Source: an uncultured Clostridia bacterium (GTDB lineage: Bacteria > Bacillota > Clostridia > Oscillospirales > Ruminococcaceae). Taken from it: a stretch of 37,568 nt of DNA. Position numbers and translations under genes: made by a program. A model generated the notes under the pieces. That model ran no database searches. It saw only the letters and a program-made list of their open reading frames with translations, and had not been told where the DNA came from. Below are positions 1 through 8,214 of the stretch, piece after piece. The DNA lies in contig CALWNT010000020.1 of the NCBI GenBank assembly GCA_944382885.1, positions 1 through 37,568 of the forward strand. Direction: 5' to 3'. Each line of letters begins with the position of its first letter. Within the stretch, counting starts at the first letter, position 1.

Positions 1-910
1 TCCCCGCCGGCGCCACAATGCTTCTCCCCGGCTCAATAATAATAAACGGAAGAGGAATCGAAAGCTCCTGGGCCTTTGCCTTTACCCGGTCGGATACCCG
101 TTTCATATAAAGATCATATGCTACCGGATCGTCGGTTTCCACGTATTTAATCCCAAAGCCTCCGCCCAGATTCATCGTCTTTAAGGAATATCCCAATTCC
201 GTCTGGACTTTTGCGATAAAGGTCATCATCACTTCCGCCGCATGTTCGAAGGGATCAATATCAAAAATCTGCGAACCGATATGGCAGTGAACCCCCTCCA
301 GATGAATATGCGCTAAAGACAGTGCCTTTTTGACGCCCTCCATGGCAAGGCCAGTATCAATTGCCATCCCGAATTTGGAATCTAGCTGTCCTGTCTGAAT
401 AAAGCTGTGAGTATGGGCGTCAATGCCAGGGGTCAGCCGAAGAAGAATGTTGGCGGTTTCTCCCATCTCCCCAGCGATTTCATTCAGCAGCTCCAGTTCA
501 TCCAGATTGTCAACGACAATCCTGCCCACCTTGTTTTCCAATACCATTTTCAGTTCATCAGGTGTTTTATTATTTCCATGATAACAGATGCGTTCCGCCG
601 GAAATTCCACGCTTAAAGCGGTATATAGCTCACCCACGGAGACGATATCTACTCCGATTTCTTCCTCTTTGGCGATCCGGTAAATCTGTTTGCAGGAAAA
701 CGCTTTGGAAGCGTAGCATACCAGACCTGCCCCATGATAATAATTGTCGATGGAATGTTTAAAGGCTCTGCAATGTTCCCGGATCAAGTCCTCATCCATG
801 ACATACAGCGGAGTGCCGTAAGTTTTAGCAAGCTCGACGGTGTCCACTCCTCCAATAGTCATATGTCCCTGTGGGTTGGTTCCCAAATTTTTTGACACGT
901 ATTGATACAT
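1..910 (-). CDS. lysA: Diaminopimelate decarboxylase (partial, 3' end off window)
   Basis: PLP-dependent fold-III decarboxylase that makes L-lysine from meso-diaminopimelate, the last step of lysine synthesis. The frame runs from an ATG at 910 (MYQYVSKNLGTNPQGHM) to the left edge, about 303 residues. Visible family marks are YASKAF near residue 50 with the PLP lysine, the H-x-G-S segment (HCHIGSQI), the glycine-rich phosphate-binding run NLGGGFGIKY, and EPGRSIV near the edge. The start is fixed by GAGGAGG six bases upstream. It lies 11 bases after engB and looks like the last visible gene of the lon operon. The C-terminal part, including the active-site cysteine region, is outside the window. 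The only real alternative is another group IV decarboxylase, which the DapDC-like opening makes unlikely. Confidence 0.95.
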   Translation of the reverse strand, partial: MYQYVSKNLGTNPQGHMTIGGVDTVELAKTYGTPLYVMDEDLIREHCRAFKHSIDNYYHGAGLVCYASKAFSCKQIYRIAKEEEIGVDIVSVGELYTALSVEFPAERICYHGNNKTPDELKMVLENKVGRIVVDNLDELELLNEIAGEMGETANILLRLTPGIDAHTHSFIQTGQLDSKFGMAIDTGLAMEGVKKALSLAHIHLEGVHCHIGSQIFDIDPFEHAAEVMMTFIAKVQTELGYSLKTMNLGGGFGIKYVETDDPVAYDLYMKRVSDRVKAKAQELSIPLPFIIIEPGRSIVAPAG

Positions 911-921
911 ATCCTTCCTCC

Positions 922-1551
922 TCAAACTTCGCTTGTTTCTGAAGAATCCTCTGCCTGTTCTTTAAAATCGGCACAGACCTCTTCCAGGATTTCTTTTACT
1001 TCTTCTACCCCTGTCCCCTTCTGAGAGGAAAAGGGAATAATAGTGATCTGATCCCCACAGGGCAGCTCTTCCCGAATCCTTTGCAGGCGCTGCTCCGTCT
1101 GGGTTTTATTGAGCTTGTCCGCCTTTGTCAGCAATACGATAAAGGGAAGCTCCCATTCAATCAGATAATTGACCATATCCACATCCAGTTTGCTGGGGGG
1201 ATGGCGCATATCAATTAGCTGAACCACCAAAACAAGCTTTCTATCCTGCTGGAAATATCCCTCGATCAGCTCCGACCATCGTTCTTTTTCGCTTTTTGAT
1301 ACCTTCGCGTAGCCGTATCCGGGCAGATCCACAAAATTGAGTTCTTCATTGACATAGTAAAAATTGATCGTCGCCGTCTTTCCGGGCACAGCCGAAACCC
1401 TTGCGAGATTTTTCCGATTGAAAATTTTATTGATCGCCGAGGATTTTCCTACATTGGATTTCCCCGCAAAGGCGATTTCCATCTTCTCAGACTTCGGAAT
1501 CTGCCTGGAAAGCCCGTAAGCTGCAAGAAACTCCCCTTTATTGAAATTCAT
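922..1551 (-). CDS. engB: Ribosome biogenesis GTPase EngB/YsxC (YihA family)
   Basis: Small TrmE-Era-type GTPase needed for late assembly of the 50S ribosomal subunit. The G motifs are all present in order: GKSNVGKSS (P-loop, about residues 30-38), T in PGKTATINFY (switch I), DLPGYG (G3), TKAD (G4) and SSQKG (G5). The length of 209 residues is normal for the family. The frame is open 12 codons further upstream, but the start chosen at 1551 has CAGGAGG just ahead of it and gives the usual short N-terminus. That ATG overlaps the stop of the upstream thioesterase in an ATGA, suggesting translational coupling. lon followed by ysxC is also the order in Bacillus subtilis. The C-terminus ends in an acidic, serine-rich tail of no known role. 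Confidence 0.96.
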   Translation of the reverse strand: MNFNKGEFLAAYGLSRQIPKSEKMEIAFAGKSNVGKSSAINKIFNRKNLARVSAVPGKTATINFYYVNEELNFVDLPGYGYAKVSKSEKERWSELIEGYFQQDRKLVLVVQLIDMRHPPSKLDVDMVNYLIEWELPFIVLLTKADKLNKTQTEQRLQRIREELPCGDQITIIPFSSQKGTGVEEVKEILEEVCADFKEQAEDSSETSEV

Positions 1552-2312
1552 CTTCTTTCCTCCTGCGCAAAGCTGAATGACGTCCAAAACGCCGTATCTC
1601 CCTTGGTGCGGTTTTCTCCTCTAAGTAAAATCCCGCCGTCTTCACGATAAGCCTTTTCCATCACAAAGCGGTCTCCCCGCCTGAGCTCTGAATGAAAATA
1701 AAAATCCATTCGCCTGATTCTGGAAAATGCTTGCTGTTCCTCCTGAGAAAGGGCGTCATAGGAAAACTCACCGTACCGGCAGTTGTTCACATGCCCCAGG
1801 CAGTCAAGATAGCTTCCTCGCACCAAGCGTTCCTCAGTCGGCTCAAATATAATCTCCCCAAACTTTTTCAAAGACGGGGACGCATCCATCAGATACTCCT
1901 CACAAGGCGGCGCAATGAAAAAAGGCGTCTCCTTTCCCCGAAATATGCTCCGTTTTTCCAAATCCAACAGTACAGAATAGTTGACTCCCTTGACTGCCGT
2001 TTCTCCATCAGGAGTAAGAAGCTCCATTTCCCGACGAAAATAGGGACCTTTTTTCTGGGAATACCAAGTGCGTGCAAAAAGCTTTCCCACTTGGCGGATC
2101 GGCTGCTCCACTTCGAAAGAAAGGGAAATCAGCGCCCAGGCAAGCCCATACTGCATGGTATGCTCCACGGAAAGCTCCAGACATTCCAAATGCCTATCCA
2201 CCACCTGAGCAAACAGCTTCTGATAGCCGTAGGGCTTTAGGCCGTTTGCTTCATTTAAGTCAGAAACTGGTATCTCCAGTTCGTAGCGCTGCTCTTTTTC
2301 CCTGTTTTCCAT
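1548..2312 (-). CDS. Acyl-ACP thioesterase (FatA/FatB-like, double hotdog)
   Basis: Predicted to hydrolyse acyl-acyl carrier protein to free fatty acid, ending or trimming fatty acid synthesis in the cytoplasm. The 254 residues fit two hotdog domains. The second contains DCLGHVNNCRYGEF at about residue 170, matching the D-x-x-x-H-V-N-N-x-x-Y signature of plant and bacterial acyl-ACP thioesterases (PF01643). The N-terminal half has the typical opening Y-E-L-x-x-S-D-L-N. The start at 2312 follows AAGGTGG by seven bases. The gene sits 22 bases after lon and overlaps engB by four bases, so it is part of the same transcript. Chain-length specificity cannot be read from sequence. It is not part of the Bacillus lon-engB pair, so its presence here is a lineage trait or an insertion. 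Confidence 0.88.
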   Translation of the reverse strand: MENREKEQRYELEIPVSDLNEANGLKPYGYQKLFAQVVDRHLECLELSVEHTMQYGLAWALISLSFEVEQPIRQVGKLFARTWYSQKKGPYFRREMELLTPDGETAVKGVNYSVLLDLEKRSIFRGKETPFFIAPPCEEYLMDASPSLKKFGEIIFEPTEERLVRGSYLDCLGHVNNCRYGEFSYDALSQEEQQAFSRIRRMDFYFHSELRRGDRFVMEKAYREDGGILLRGENRTKGDTAFWTSFSFAQEERR

Positions 2313-2334
2313 CTCTGTTCCACCTTGCTTCAGA

Positions 2335-4755
2335 CTAATTGACCGCTGCCGTTTCCGCTTTGACTGGTTCTTCTTTCAACAGCATAACATCCGGTTCAAA
2401 AGAGGTATCCCGCTTTGGAACAGCCAAAGCCACATCCAATACCTCTTTGATCGTTTTCACTGGCACAAAATGCAGGTTCTCCCGAATCACCGCGTCGAAT
2501 TCCGCCACATCCGGTTTGTTGTCATAAGGGATCACCACCGTATGGACGCCGCTGCGGTAAGCCGCAATAGATTTTTCCTTCAATCCTCCGATGGGAAGCA
2601 CCCGGCCCCTCAAGGAGATCTCTCCGGTCATAGCCACATCCCTGCGCACCGGGATTCCCGATAGGGCGGAAACCAAAGCGGTCGTCATGGTCACCCCTGC
2701 CGAAGGCCCGTCTTTCGGAACAGCTCCCTCCGGCGCATGGATATGTAAATCCTTATTTTTATAAAAATCCGGATCTATGCCATAATCCCGTGCAACACTT
2801 CGGACATAGGACACCGCGAGCTTGGCCGATTCAGTCATCACATCTCCCAAGTTGCCGGTAATCTGCAGTTTCCCATTGCCATCCAGTACCAAAACCTCTA
2901 TTTCCAGCGTTTCTCCTCCTACAGAGGTCCAGGCAAGGCCGGTCACCAACCCCACCTGATTCTCTTCCGGAATCTGAGAAACCCGGTATTTCTTCGGCCC
3001 CAGCATGGAACCCAGCATGGTCTCCCCTACTGTGATCCGTTTGAATTCCTCCTGGGTTACCTTTTCCTTTGCCACCTTCCGGCAAACAGAGGCAATGGTT
3101 CTCTCCAAGGTACGGACGCCTGCCTCACGGGTATACCGGTCGATCATGGTATAAAGCCCTTCCTGAGAAAACAGCAGGTCTTTTGCGGTCAAACCGTGCT
3201 TTTTCACCTGCTTGGGAACACGAGATTTTTTTGCGATCTGAAACTTTTCTTCCCTGGTATAACTGGACAGCTCAATGACCTCCATCCGATCCAACAGCGG
3301 TCCCGGGATCGTCGAAAGATCGTTTGCCGTAGTGATAAACAGCACTTCGCTCAAATCAAAGGGCACCTCTACATAATGATCCCGGAAGGTGTTGTTCTGT
3401 TCGCTGTCCAACACCTCCAGCATCGCCGCAGAAGGATCTCCCCGGAAATCGTTCCCCATCTTGTCGATTTCATCCAGTAAAATCAGCGGATTTCTGCTTT
3501 TGGCCTGACGCAGGGCGTTGATGATCCGTCCCGGCATGGCGCCGATGTAGGTTTTTCTGTGCCCGCGGATGTCGGACTCATCCCGCACGCCGCCCAAAGA
3601 AAGCCGCACATACCGGCGTCCTAAGGTTTTGGCGATACTTTTCCCAATCGAGGTTTTCCCCACACCCGGAGGGCCTACTAAACAGATGATCTGTCCTTTC
3701 ATTTCTGGGGACAGCTTCCGGACGGACAGAATTTCTAAGATCCGTTCCTTTACTTTTTCCAAGCCATAGTGGTCCCGATCCAAAATCCGTTTGGCCTTTT
3801 TGATATCCAGCACATCTTTGGTATAGGTGTCCCAAGGCAGCTCCAGACAGACGTCCAGATAACTGCGTACTACATTGGCCTCCTGGGAATTAAAGGGCAT
3901 TTTATAAAGCTTGTCCGCTTCTTTAAAGAGTTTCTCTCTGGTTTCGTCCGGCATATTCTTGATAGAAGCGATTTTTTCCATAATTTGTCCCACTTCATCA
4001 GCGCCGTCTTCTCCCTCGCCCAGCTGATCCTGAATGACCTTGAGCTCCTCCCGCAGGAAATAATCCCTCTGATTGCGGTCCATCTGTTCCTTTACCTGCT
4101 CATAAATATCATGCTCTATGGCAAGCACCTGGGTCTCCCGTTCAAGGATTTGCGCCAGAAGGTTCAGACGTTTGTAATGAGTGTTCGCTTCCAAAAGCGC
4201 CTGGCGGTCTTCATATTTGAGCATAACGTTAAAGGCGACAGAGCGAAACAACCCTTCCGGCTCGTCCTGATCCAACGCTTCCAGCAGTACCTCTCTGGAC
4301 ATTTTGGGCACTACCAAGCTGTAGCTTTCAAAAACAGTTTTCACCACCCGGATTACCGCTTCCATCTCCTCCTGAGAAACGGTCTTCCTGCTGGAGAGAG
4401 GCGCGTGTTCGATCAGTGTCTCCAAAAAGGGCTCTTCTCCCATCATGTCGATGATTTTTGCACGGTATTCTCCCTGCACCAGCACCCTCATCACACCGTC
4501 TTGGGTTTTGAGCATCTGTTTGACCACGGCTACTACGCCGTACTCATACAGATCCTCCTTTTTCGGATCTTCTACCATTGCGTCTTTCTGGGTCACTAAA
4601 AAAATATGCTTATCGGTAGACATTGCCTCCATCAGCGCCTCAATCGAGCGCTTTCTCCCAACGTCAAAATGCATCTGCATTCCTTCAAAAACAACCAGGC
4701 CCCGCATGGCCAAGGTCGGCAGAATCTTTTGCCGGCTCAATGTTCTTTCTTCCAT
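2335..4755 (-). CDS. lon: ATP-dependent endopeptidase Lon
   Basis: Cytosolic AAA+ serine protease that degrades misfolded and regulatory proteins. The order is the LonA N-domain (residues 10-200, opening LPTLAMRGLVVF), a coiled-coil region, an AAA+ module with Walker A GPPGVGKT near residue 358 and Walker B ILLDEIDK, a sensor region, and a protease domain with the catalytic serine in PKDGPSAGVT (about 685) and lysine in GGLKEKS (about 727). Length of 806 residues is normal for LonA. I chose the ATG at 4755 because GGAGG lies 11 bases upstream and the resulting N-terminus lines up with Bacillus LonA. An in-frame ATG at 4773 overlaps that site and has no good Shine-Dalgarno of its own. No CIRCE or clear CtsR box is visible upstream. 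Confidence 0.97.
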   Translation of the reverse strand: MEERTLSRQKILPTLAMRGLVVFEGMQMHFDVGRKRSIEALMEAMSTDKHIFLVTQKDAMVEDPKKEDLYEYGVVAVVKQMLKTQDGVMRVLVQGEYRAKIIDMMGEEPFLETLIEHAPLSSRKTVSQEEMEAVIRVVKTVFESYSLVVPKMSREVLLEALDQDEPEGLFRSVAFNVMLKYEDRQALLEANTHYKRLNLLAQILERETQVLAIEHDIYEQVKEQMDRNQRDYFLREELKVIQDQLGEGEDGADEVGQIMEKIASIKNMPDETREKLFKEADKLYKMPFNSQEANVVRSYLDVCLELPWDTYTKDVLDIKKAKRILDRDHYGLEKVKERILEILSVRKLSPEMKGQIICLVGPPGVGKTSIGKSIAKTLGRRYVRLSLGGVRDESDIRGHRKTYIGAMPGRIINALRQAKSRNPLILLDEIDKMGNDFRGDPSAAMLEVLDSEQNNTFRDHYVEVPFDLSEVLFITTANDLSTIPGPLLDRMEVIELSSYTREEKFQIAKKSRVPKQVKKHGLTAKDLLFSQEGLYTMIDRYTREAGVRTLERTIASVCRKVAKEKVTQEEFKRITVGETMLGSMLGPKKYRVSQIPEENQVGLVTGLAWTSVGGETLEIEVLVLDGNGKLQITGNLGDVMTESAKLAVSYVRSVARDYGIDPDFYKNKDLHIHAPEGAVPKDGPSAGVTMTTALVSALSGIPVRRDVAMTGEISLRGRVLPIGGLKEKSIAAYRSGVHTVVIPYDNKPDVAEFDAVIRENLHFVPVKTIKEVLDVALAVPKRDTSFEPDVMLLKEEPVKAETAAVN

Positions 4756-4911
4756 AAAGTTCAAATCCTCCATTATCTGAAGTTATCTTTCTATCTAAAA
4801 CTGATTCCTTGATTTCTGAATTCCATGATCTCCGTCTGTTATCCTCCTCTGACGAAGGCGGAAAAACCCCTAAAATCCAAGACTTTTCCCTACGGCGGCT
4901 ATCATGTCATA

Positions 4912-4940
4912 ATTATACAAAATTCGTTTTGTTTTTGCAA
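4912..4940 (-). promoter_or_regulatory. Sigma-A promoter of the lon operon
   Basis: On the minus strand TTGCAA, a 17-base spacer and a perfect TATAAT precede lon. Transcription would begin near 4905, giving a leader of about 150 bases. The match is good, but no experiment is implied. Confidence 0.7.
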
Positions 4941-5194
4941 GAAAACAAATTATGAATTGCAATAATTCACAAGAAACCGGTAAAAATAAATCTGTAATTG
5001 GCACATACGAAAAAATAGCCGAAAATCATTCACAAAAATCGGATAATCTAACAGTTTGAGAGAATCTTTCCAAAACAAGAAAATCTCCTTTTTCCCTCAC
5101 ACCCTATTCATAAAGTTTTGTTATGATGAATAAAAAGTTTTGTCATCTATTAGAATTGTCAGATAATCAACACGCAATAGAAAGGAACCTCTTT
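4941..5194. other. AT-rich intergenic region between divergent lon and trhA
   Basis: This stretch holds the upstream side of the lon promoter and the leader of the TrhA gene. A 13-base direct repeat (AAAGTTTTGTYAT, at 5112-5124 and 5134-5146, 22 bases apart) surrounds a possible -10 (TATGAT at 5122-5127), for which I could not find a convincing -35. No gene, RNA or terminator is recognisable otherwise. Confidence 0.4.
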
Positions 5195-5890
5195 ATGTCA
5201 AACCAAACCTCCACTATCAAATCAACGATGATTGACAGCCAAAAAACCACAAAACATTTTCTTCCGGTTTATACCTTAGGCGAAGAAATCGCCAATTCTG
5301 TTACCCACGGCATCGGAGCGCTTCTCGCCGTGGCCGGCTGTGTGATCCTGATTGTTTTCGCCGCCTTTACCGGAGACCCTTATAAAATCGTAAGCGCTTC
5401 TATTTTTGGGGCCAGCCTGATTATTTTATTTTCCATGTCTACTCTGTATCATTCCCTGACCAATCCCACAGCCAAATATGTATTCCGGATATTCGATCAT
5501 ACCTCCATTTTTATTCTAATCGCAGGGACTTACACCCCGCTGACCCTGGTAACGCTGCGGGGTGTATGGGGCTGGTCTATTTTTGGCATTGTTTGGGCTT
5601 CCGCAATTCTAGGAATTGTTTTCAACGCCATCAGTATTGAACGGTTTAAAAAATTCTCGATGATCTCTTACCTTGCCAGCGGCTGGTGCATCATTGCGGC
5701 TATCTTTCCACTGATCCAAAGACTCGATTCTACAGGCGTTGTCTTTCTGGTCATCGGTGGAGTGTGCTATACCGGAGGACTGCTCTTTTATTCTCTGAAT
5801 AAAATTCGGTATATGCACTCCATCTGGCATCTGTTCGTCCTCGCCGGAGCCATTTTCCATTATTTCTGCATTTTATTTTATGTCATCTGA
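5195..5890 (+). CDS. trhA: TrhA/hemolysin III family membrane protein (PAQR-like)
   Basis: Seven-transmembrane protein of the YqfA/hemolysin-III branch of the PAQR superfamily, proposed in the literature to control membrane energetics or fluidity. The hemolysin name is historical. Visible marks are ANSVTHGIG at the N-terminus, S..YHS (about residues 90-100), DHTSIFILIAGTYTP and the C-terminal HSIWHLFVLAGAIFHY, so the histidines and aspartate that bind the metal in PAQR proteins are all present. At 231 residues it has the normal length. The frame is open from 5123, but AAAGGA lies just before the ATG at 5195 and the extra 24 residues are unlike the family. A perfect terminator hairpin follows directly, so the gene is probably transcribed alone. 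Confidence 0.9.
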   Translation: MSNQTSTIKSTMIDSQKTTKHFLPVYTLGEEIANSVTHGIGALLAVAGCVILIVFAAFTGDPYKIVSASIFGASLIILFSMSTLYHSLTNPTAKYVFRIFDHTSIFILIAGTYTPLTLVTLRGVWGWSIFGIVWASAILGIVFNAISIERFKKFSMISYLASGWCIIAAIFPLIQRLDSTGVVFLVIGGVCYTGGLLFYSLNKIRYMHSIWHLFVLAGAIFHYFCILFYVI

Positions 5891-5904
5891 AGCATTTCGT
5901 TTTT

Positions 5905-5928
5905 GCCGGACAATTGTCCGGCTTTTTT
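5905..5928 (+). terminator. Rho-independent terminator of trhA
   Basis: An 18-base perfect palindrome (GCCGGACAATTGTCCGGC) is followed by six T, 15 bases after the trhA stop. Confidence 0.88.
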
Positions 5929-6049
5929 CGATACGCTTCCTATCCTAAAAAATCGGCTGGATTTTTTCCTAAACTTCCGCTTCTTTTTTTCTCTAAAATA
6001 TGATATGATAAACTCAATTTCTACACCTGTTTCGAGGAGGATCTTTTGG

Positions 6050-6721
6050 ATGAAACCGAAAATAAAATACGTCATATTCGATATGGACGGCACATTGATC
6101 GATTCTATGCGGCTTTGGGATGAGTTGGATGAAAATTTTCTCAAAGGATACGGCATTACTCCTCCTCCCAATCTCACGGATGAACTGCGCACTTTAAGTT
6201 TTTTTGAAACCGGAGAATATTTTGTCAATCATTTTCCGCTCCCGCTCACTGCCCAAGAGGTTACAGAAAAAATACGGGAGATGGTAGCTGACGCCTATTT
6301 GCATGAAATCCCAGCCAAGGAAGGCGTACTGGAACTGTTACATACCTTGAAACAGAAAGGTATTTCTCTCTGTGTGGCCACTGCTACTGAAACTCCTCTG
6401 GCACTGCAGGCGCTCAATCGGCTAAAACTCCTTCCTTTTTTCAATTTTATCCTTTCCTGCGACGACGTGAAAAAAAGCAAGGATGACCCCTGTATTTACG
6501 AAAGCGCAATGGAACGCCTTGGGGGAAACAAAGAAAATACCCTGATCGTAGAGGACGCCCTTCACTGTATGGAAACCGCAAAATCGGCCGGATTCCGCGT
6601 CGCCGCCATCTGGGATCTCTCCGCAGAAAAAGCCGGCGATATTCCAGACATTCAGAAACTCAGCGATTACTATTTTACCGATTACGCTCAGTTGCTTGCA
6701 AAAGTCGATGAACTGTTTTAA
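6050..6721 (+). CDS. HAD-superfamily hydrolase (phosphatase, beta-phosphoglucomutase-like)
   Basis: Predicted cytoplasmic phosphatase of the haloacid dehalogenase superfamily; substrate unknown. Motif I is FDMDGTLIDS at residues 9-18 with the two catalytic aspartates, motif II is the threonine in CVATATE, motif III the lysine in KKSKDDP, and motif IV is VEDALHCMETAKSAG. The cap between motif I and II is helical (C1 type), as in beta-phosphoglucomutase and phosphoglycolate phosphatases. Length is 223 residues. The start at 6050 has GAGGAGG nine bases upstream; the open frame begins at 5903, but that extension overlaps the trhA terminator. Possible -10 elements (TATGAT at 5999 and 6004) lie upstream without a clear -35. 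The gene is convergent with the DUF188 gene, and no clear terminator was found between them. Confidence 0.88.
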   Translation: MKPKIKYVIFDMDGTLIDSMRLWDELDENFLKGYGITPPPNLTDELRTLSFFETGEYFVNHFPLPLTAQEVTEKIREMVADAYLHEIPAKEGVLELLHTLKQKGISLCVATATETPLALQALNRLKLLPFFNFILSCDDVKKSKDDPCIYESAMERLGGNKENTLIVEDALHCMETAKSAGFRVAAIWDLSAEKAGDIPDIQKLSDYYFTDYAQLLAKVDELF

Positions 6722-6786
6722 GTAACTCTCAAAGGCAGACTAGATCTTCTGCTGCCGTTCTCCGCCTGTCAAAAAACAGTTGTCCT

Positions 6787-7236
6787 CTAACGGGAATTTC
6801 CCCTTTCGAGAAGCATGGCCAACAATGCCTCTCGAAACTGCTGATCCTGTACTTCCCGATTCCGCTTGTGAGAGCCCTTCAGCCGTCCTCCTGAGCGGCG
6901 TACTTTTCGGGAAGTATGTCGAAACAGGAGCAAAGCGTCAATATTTTGATCGGTATACTCCATTCCGTCCTGATTTAAGCAGCGGCCGCCTTTGGCTAAA
7001 CTCATTGCGGCCAGGCCATAGTCCTGCGTCACCACAATATCTCCCTGCTTTATCAGGCTGACCAAAGCATAGTCCACGCTGTCCGCTCCTTTTGACACCG
7101 TTATCGTCTGAATTCCGGGATATACAAGTTCATGAGAGGTATCACAAAGCAAGAGAATTTCTGTTTTGGTCTCTCTTGCACACGCCACGGCCTCTCGGAC
7201 AACGGGACATCCGTCCGCATCCACCAGTATTTTCAA
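6787..7236 (-). CDS. YaiI/YqxD family protein (DUF188, UPF0178)
   Basis: A conserved bacterial family related to PIN-like/NYN nuclease folds; the cellular role is not established. The N-terminal KILVDADGCPV, the central DIVVTQDYGLA and the following N-Q-D-G run match the family, and acidic residues D6, D8 and D92 or so would form the metal site of such folds. The length of 149 residues is standard. The only good start is a TTG at 7236, with AGGAGGG ten bases upstream; it gives the family's usual opening K-I-L-V-D-A-D. The C-terminal third is basic (HTSRKVRRSGGRLKGSHKR), consistent with nucleic acid contact, though that is inference. No operon partner is visible. Confidence 0.88.
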   Translation of the reverse strand: MKILVDADGCPVVREAVACARETKTEILLLCDTSHELVYPGIQTITVSKGADSVDYALVSLIKQGDIVVTQDYGLAAMSLAKGGRCLNQDGMEYTDQNIDALLLFRHTSRKVRRSGGRLKGSHKRNREVQDQQFREALLAMLLERGNSR

Positions 7237-7469
7237 AGTGATGTTCCCTCCTTTTGAGATTTGGTTTTATTTCTCACAAAAGTCAGAAATTCTTTCTCAT
7301 TTATTCATAATTCTTCTTTGAATTCTTGCTATGATAAACTTAGAGAAAATCTGAGCTTGACATCCTCCCAGGAAGTTTCCTTACGCTGTGGGGTTTGTCA
7401 TTGTTTCAGTTTCATTATACTGCTATTAAAATCATCGGACAACAGTGATTGGAAGAAGGAGGCTTTTCC

Positions 7470-8174
7470 ATGTCCGGATTTGTAGAACTTAAAAACGTAT
7501 ATAAACGCTACCAGATGGGCGAGGTAACGATCACCGCATCTAACGGTGTCTCCTTTGAAATTCAAAAAGGAGAATTTGTGATTATCGTTGGCTCCAGCGG
7601 AGCGGGAAAAACAACGGTGCTCAATATGCTTGGGGGGATGGATCACTGCGATGAAGGAGATATTATCGTAGACGGCTCCTATATCAGCCAATATACCCCC
7701 AAACAGCTCACTCAATACCGCAGATATGACATCGGTTTCATTTTCCAGTTTTATAATCTGGTGCAAAATCTCACCGCTAAAGAAAATGTCGAGCTCGCAA
7801 CTGAAATTTGCCAAAACTCTCTGGATGCGGCCGAGGTCTTAAAACAGGTAGGTCTAGAAGACCGTCTGAACAATTTCCCTTCACAGCTTTCCGGCGGTGA
7901 GCAGCAGCGTGTCTCCATTGCCAGAGCCCTGGCAAAGCAGCCCAAGCTTCTGCTTTGCGACGAACCCACCGGCGCCTTGGATTATAATACCGGAAAAACA
8001 ATCTTGAAACTTTTACAGGATACCTGCCGAAACACTGGAATGACAGTAATCGTCATCACACATAACCAAGCAATCAAGCCTATGGCAGACCGGGTAATCG
8101 AAATGAAAAGTGCTATGGTCAGCAATATGTACCTTAACGAGCACCCAACTCCAGTGGAGGAAATTGAATGGTAG
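7470..8174 (+). CDS. ABC transporter ATP-binding protein (MacB/LolD-type)
   Basis: Nucleotide-binding subunit that pairs with the FtsX-type permease encoded 40 bases downstream. Walker A is GSSGAGKT (about residue 40), the Q-loop is [10 protein letters not shown], the signature LSGGEQQR and Walker [13 protein letters not shown], and the switch histidine is in VITHN. The [16 protein letters not shown] and DEPTGALD wording is typical of the MacB/LolD/YknY subfamily, whose members drive mechanotransmission or peptide and lipoprotein export and not solute import. Length is 234 residues. The ATG at 7470 follows GAAGGAGG by seven bases; the upstream in-frame ATG at 7449 has no such site. A weak promoter-like TTGTCA-N15-TATACT lies upstream, too uncertain to annotate. 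Confidence 0.93.
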   Translation: MSGFVELKNVYKRYQMGEVTITASNGVSFEIQKGEFVIIVGSSGAGKTTVLNMLGGMDHCDEGDIIVDGSYISQYTPKQLTQYRRYDIGFIFQFYNLVQNLTAKENVELATEICQNSLDAAEVLKQVGLEDRLNNFPSQLSGGEQQRVSIARALAKQPKLLLCDEPTGALDYNTGKTILKLLQDTCRNTGMTVIVITHNQAIKPMADRVIEMKSAMVSNMYLNEHPTPVEEIEW

Positions 8175-8214
8175 CTGAAGACCATTGATTCTGTAAGAAA
8201 GGAAGCGGACAGCA

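Noticed and set aside
3769..4599. Open frame of 276 codons on the plus strand inside lon
   Set aside because: Antisense shadow of the Lon coding region; composition is unlike a real protein and no start signal is present.
5195..5890. A haemolytic toxin, as the family name hemolysin III suggests
   Set aside because: The conserved PAQR-type histidine and aspartate residues and seven helices fit a membrane-homeostasis protein; the toxin name is historical.
6722..6786. Hairpin GGCAG...CTGCC as terminator between the HAD and DUF188 genes
   Set aside because: Only a five-base stem with interior mismatches and a weak T-run; not supportable.
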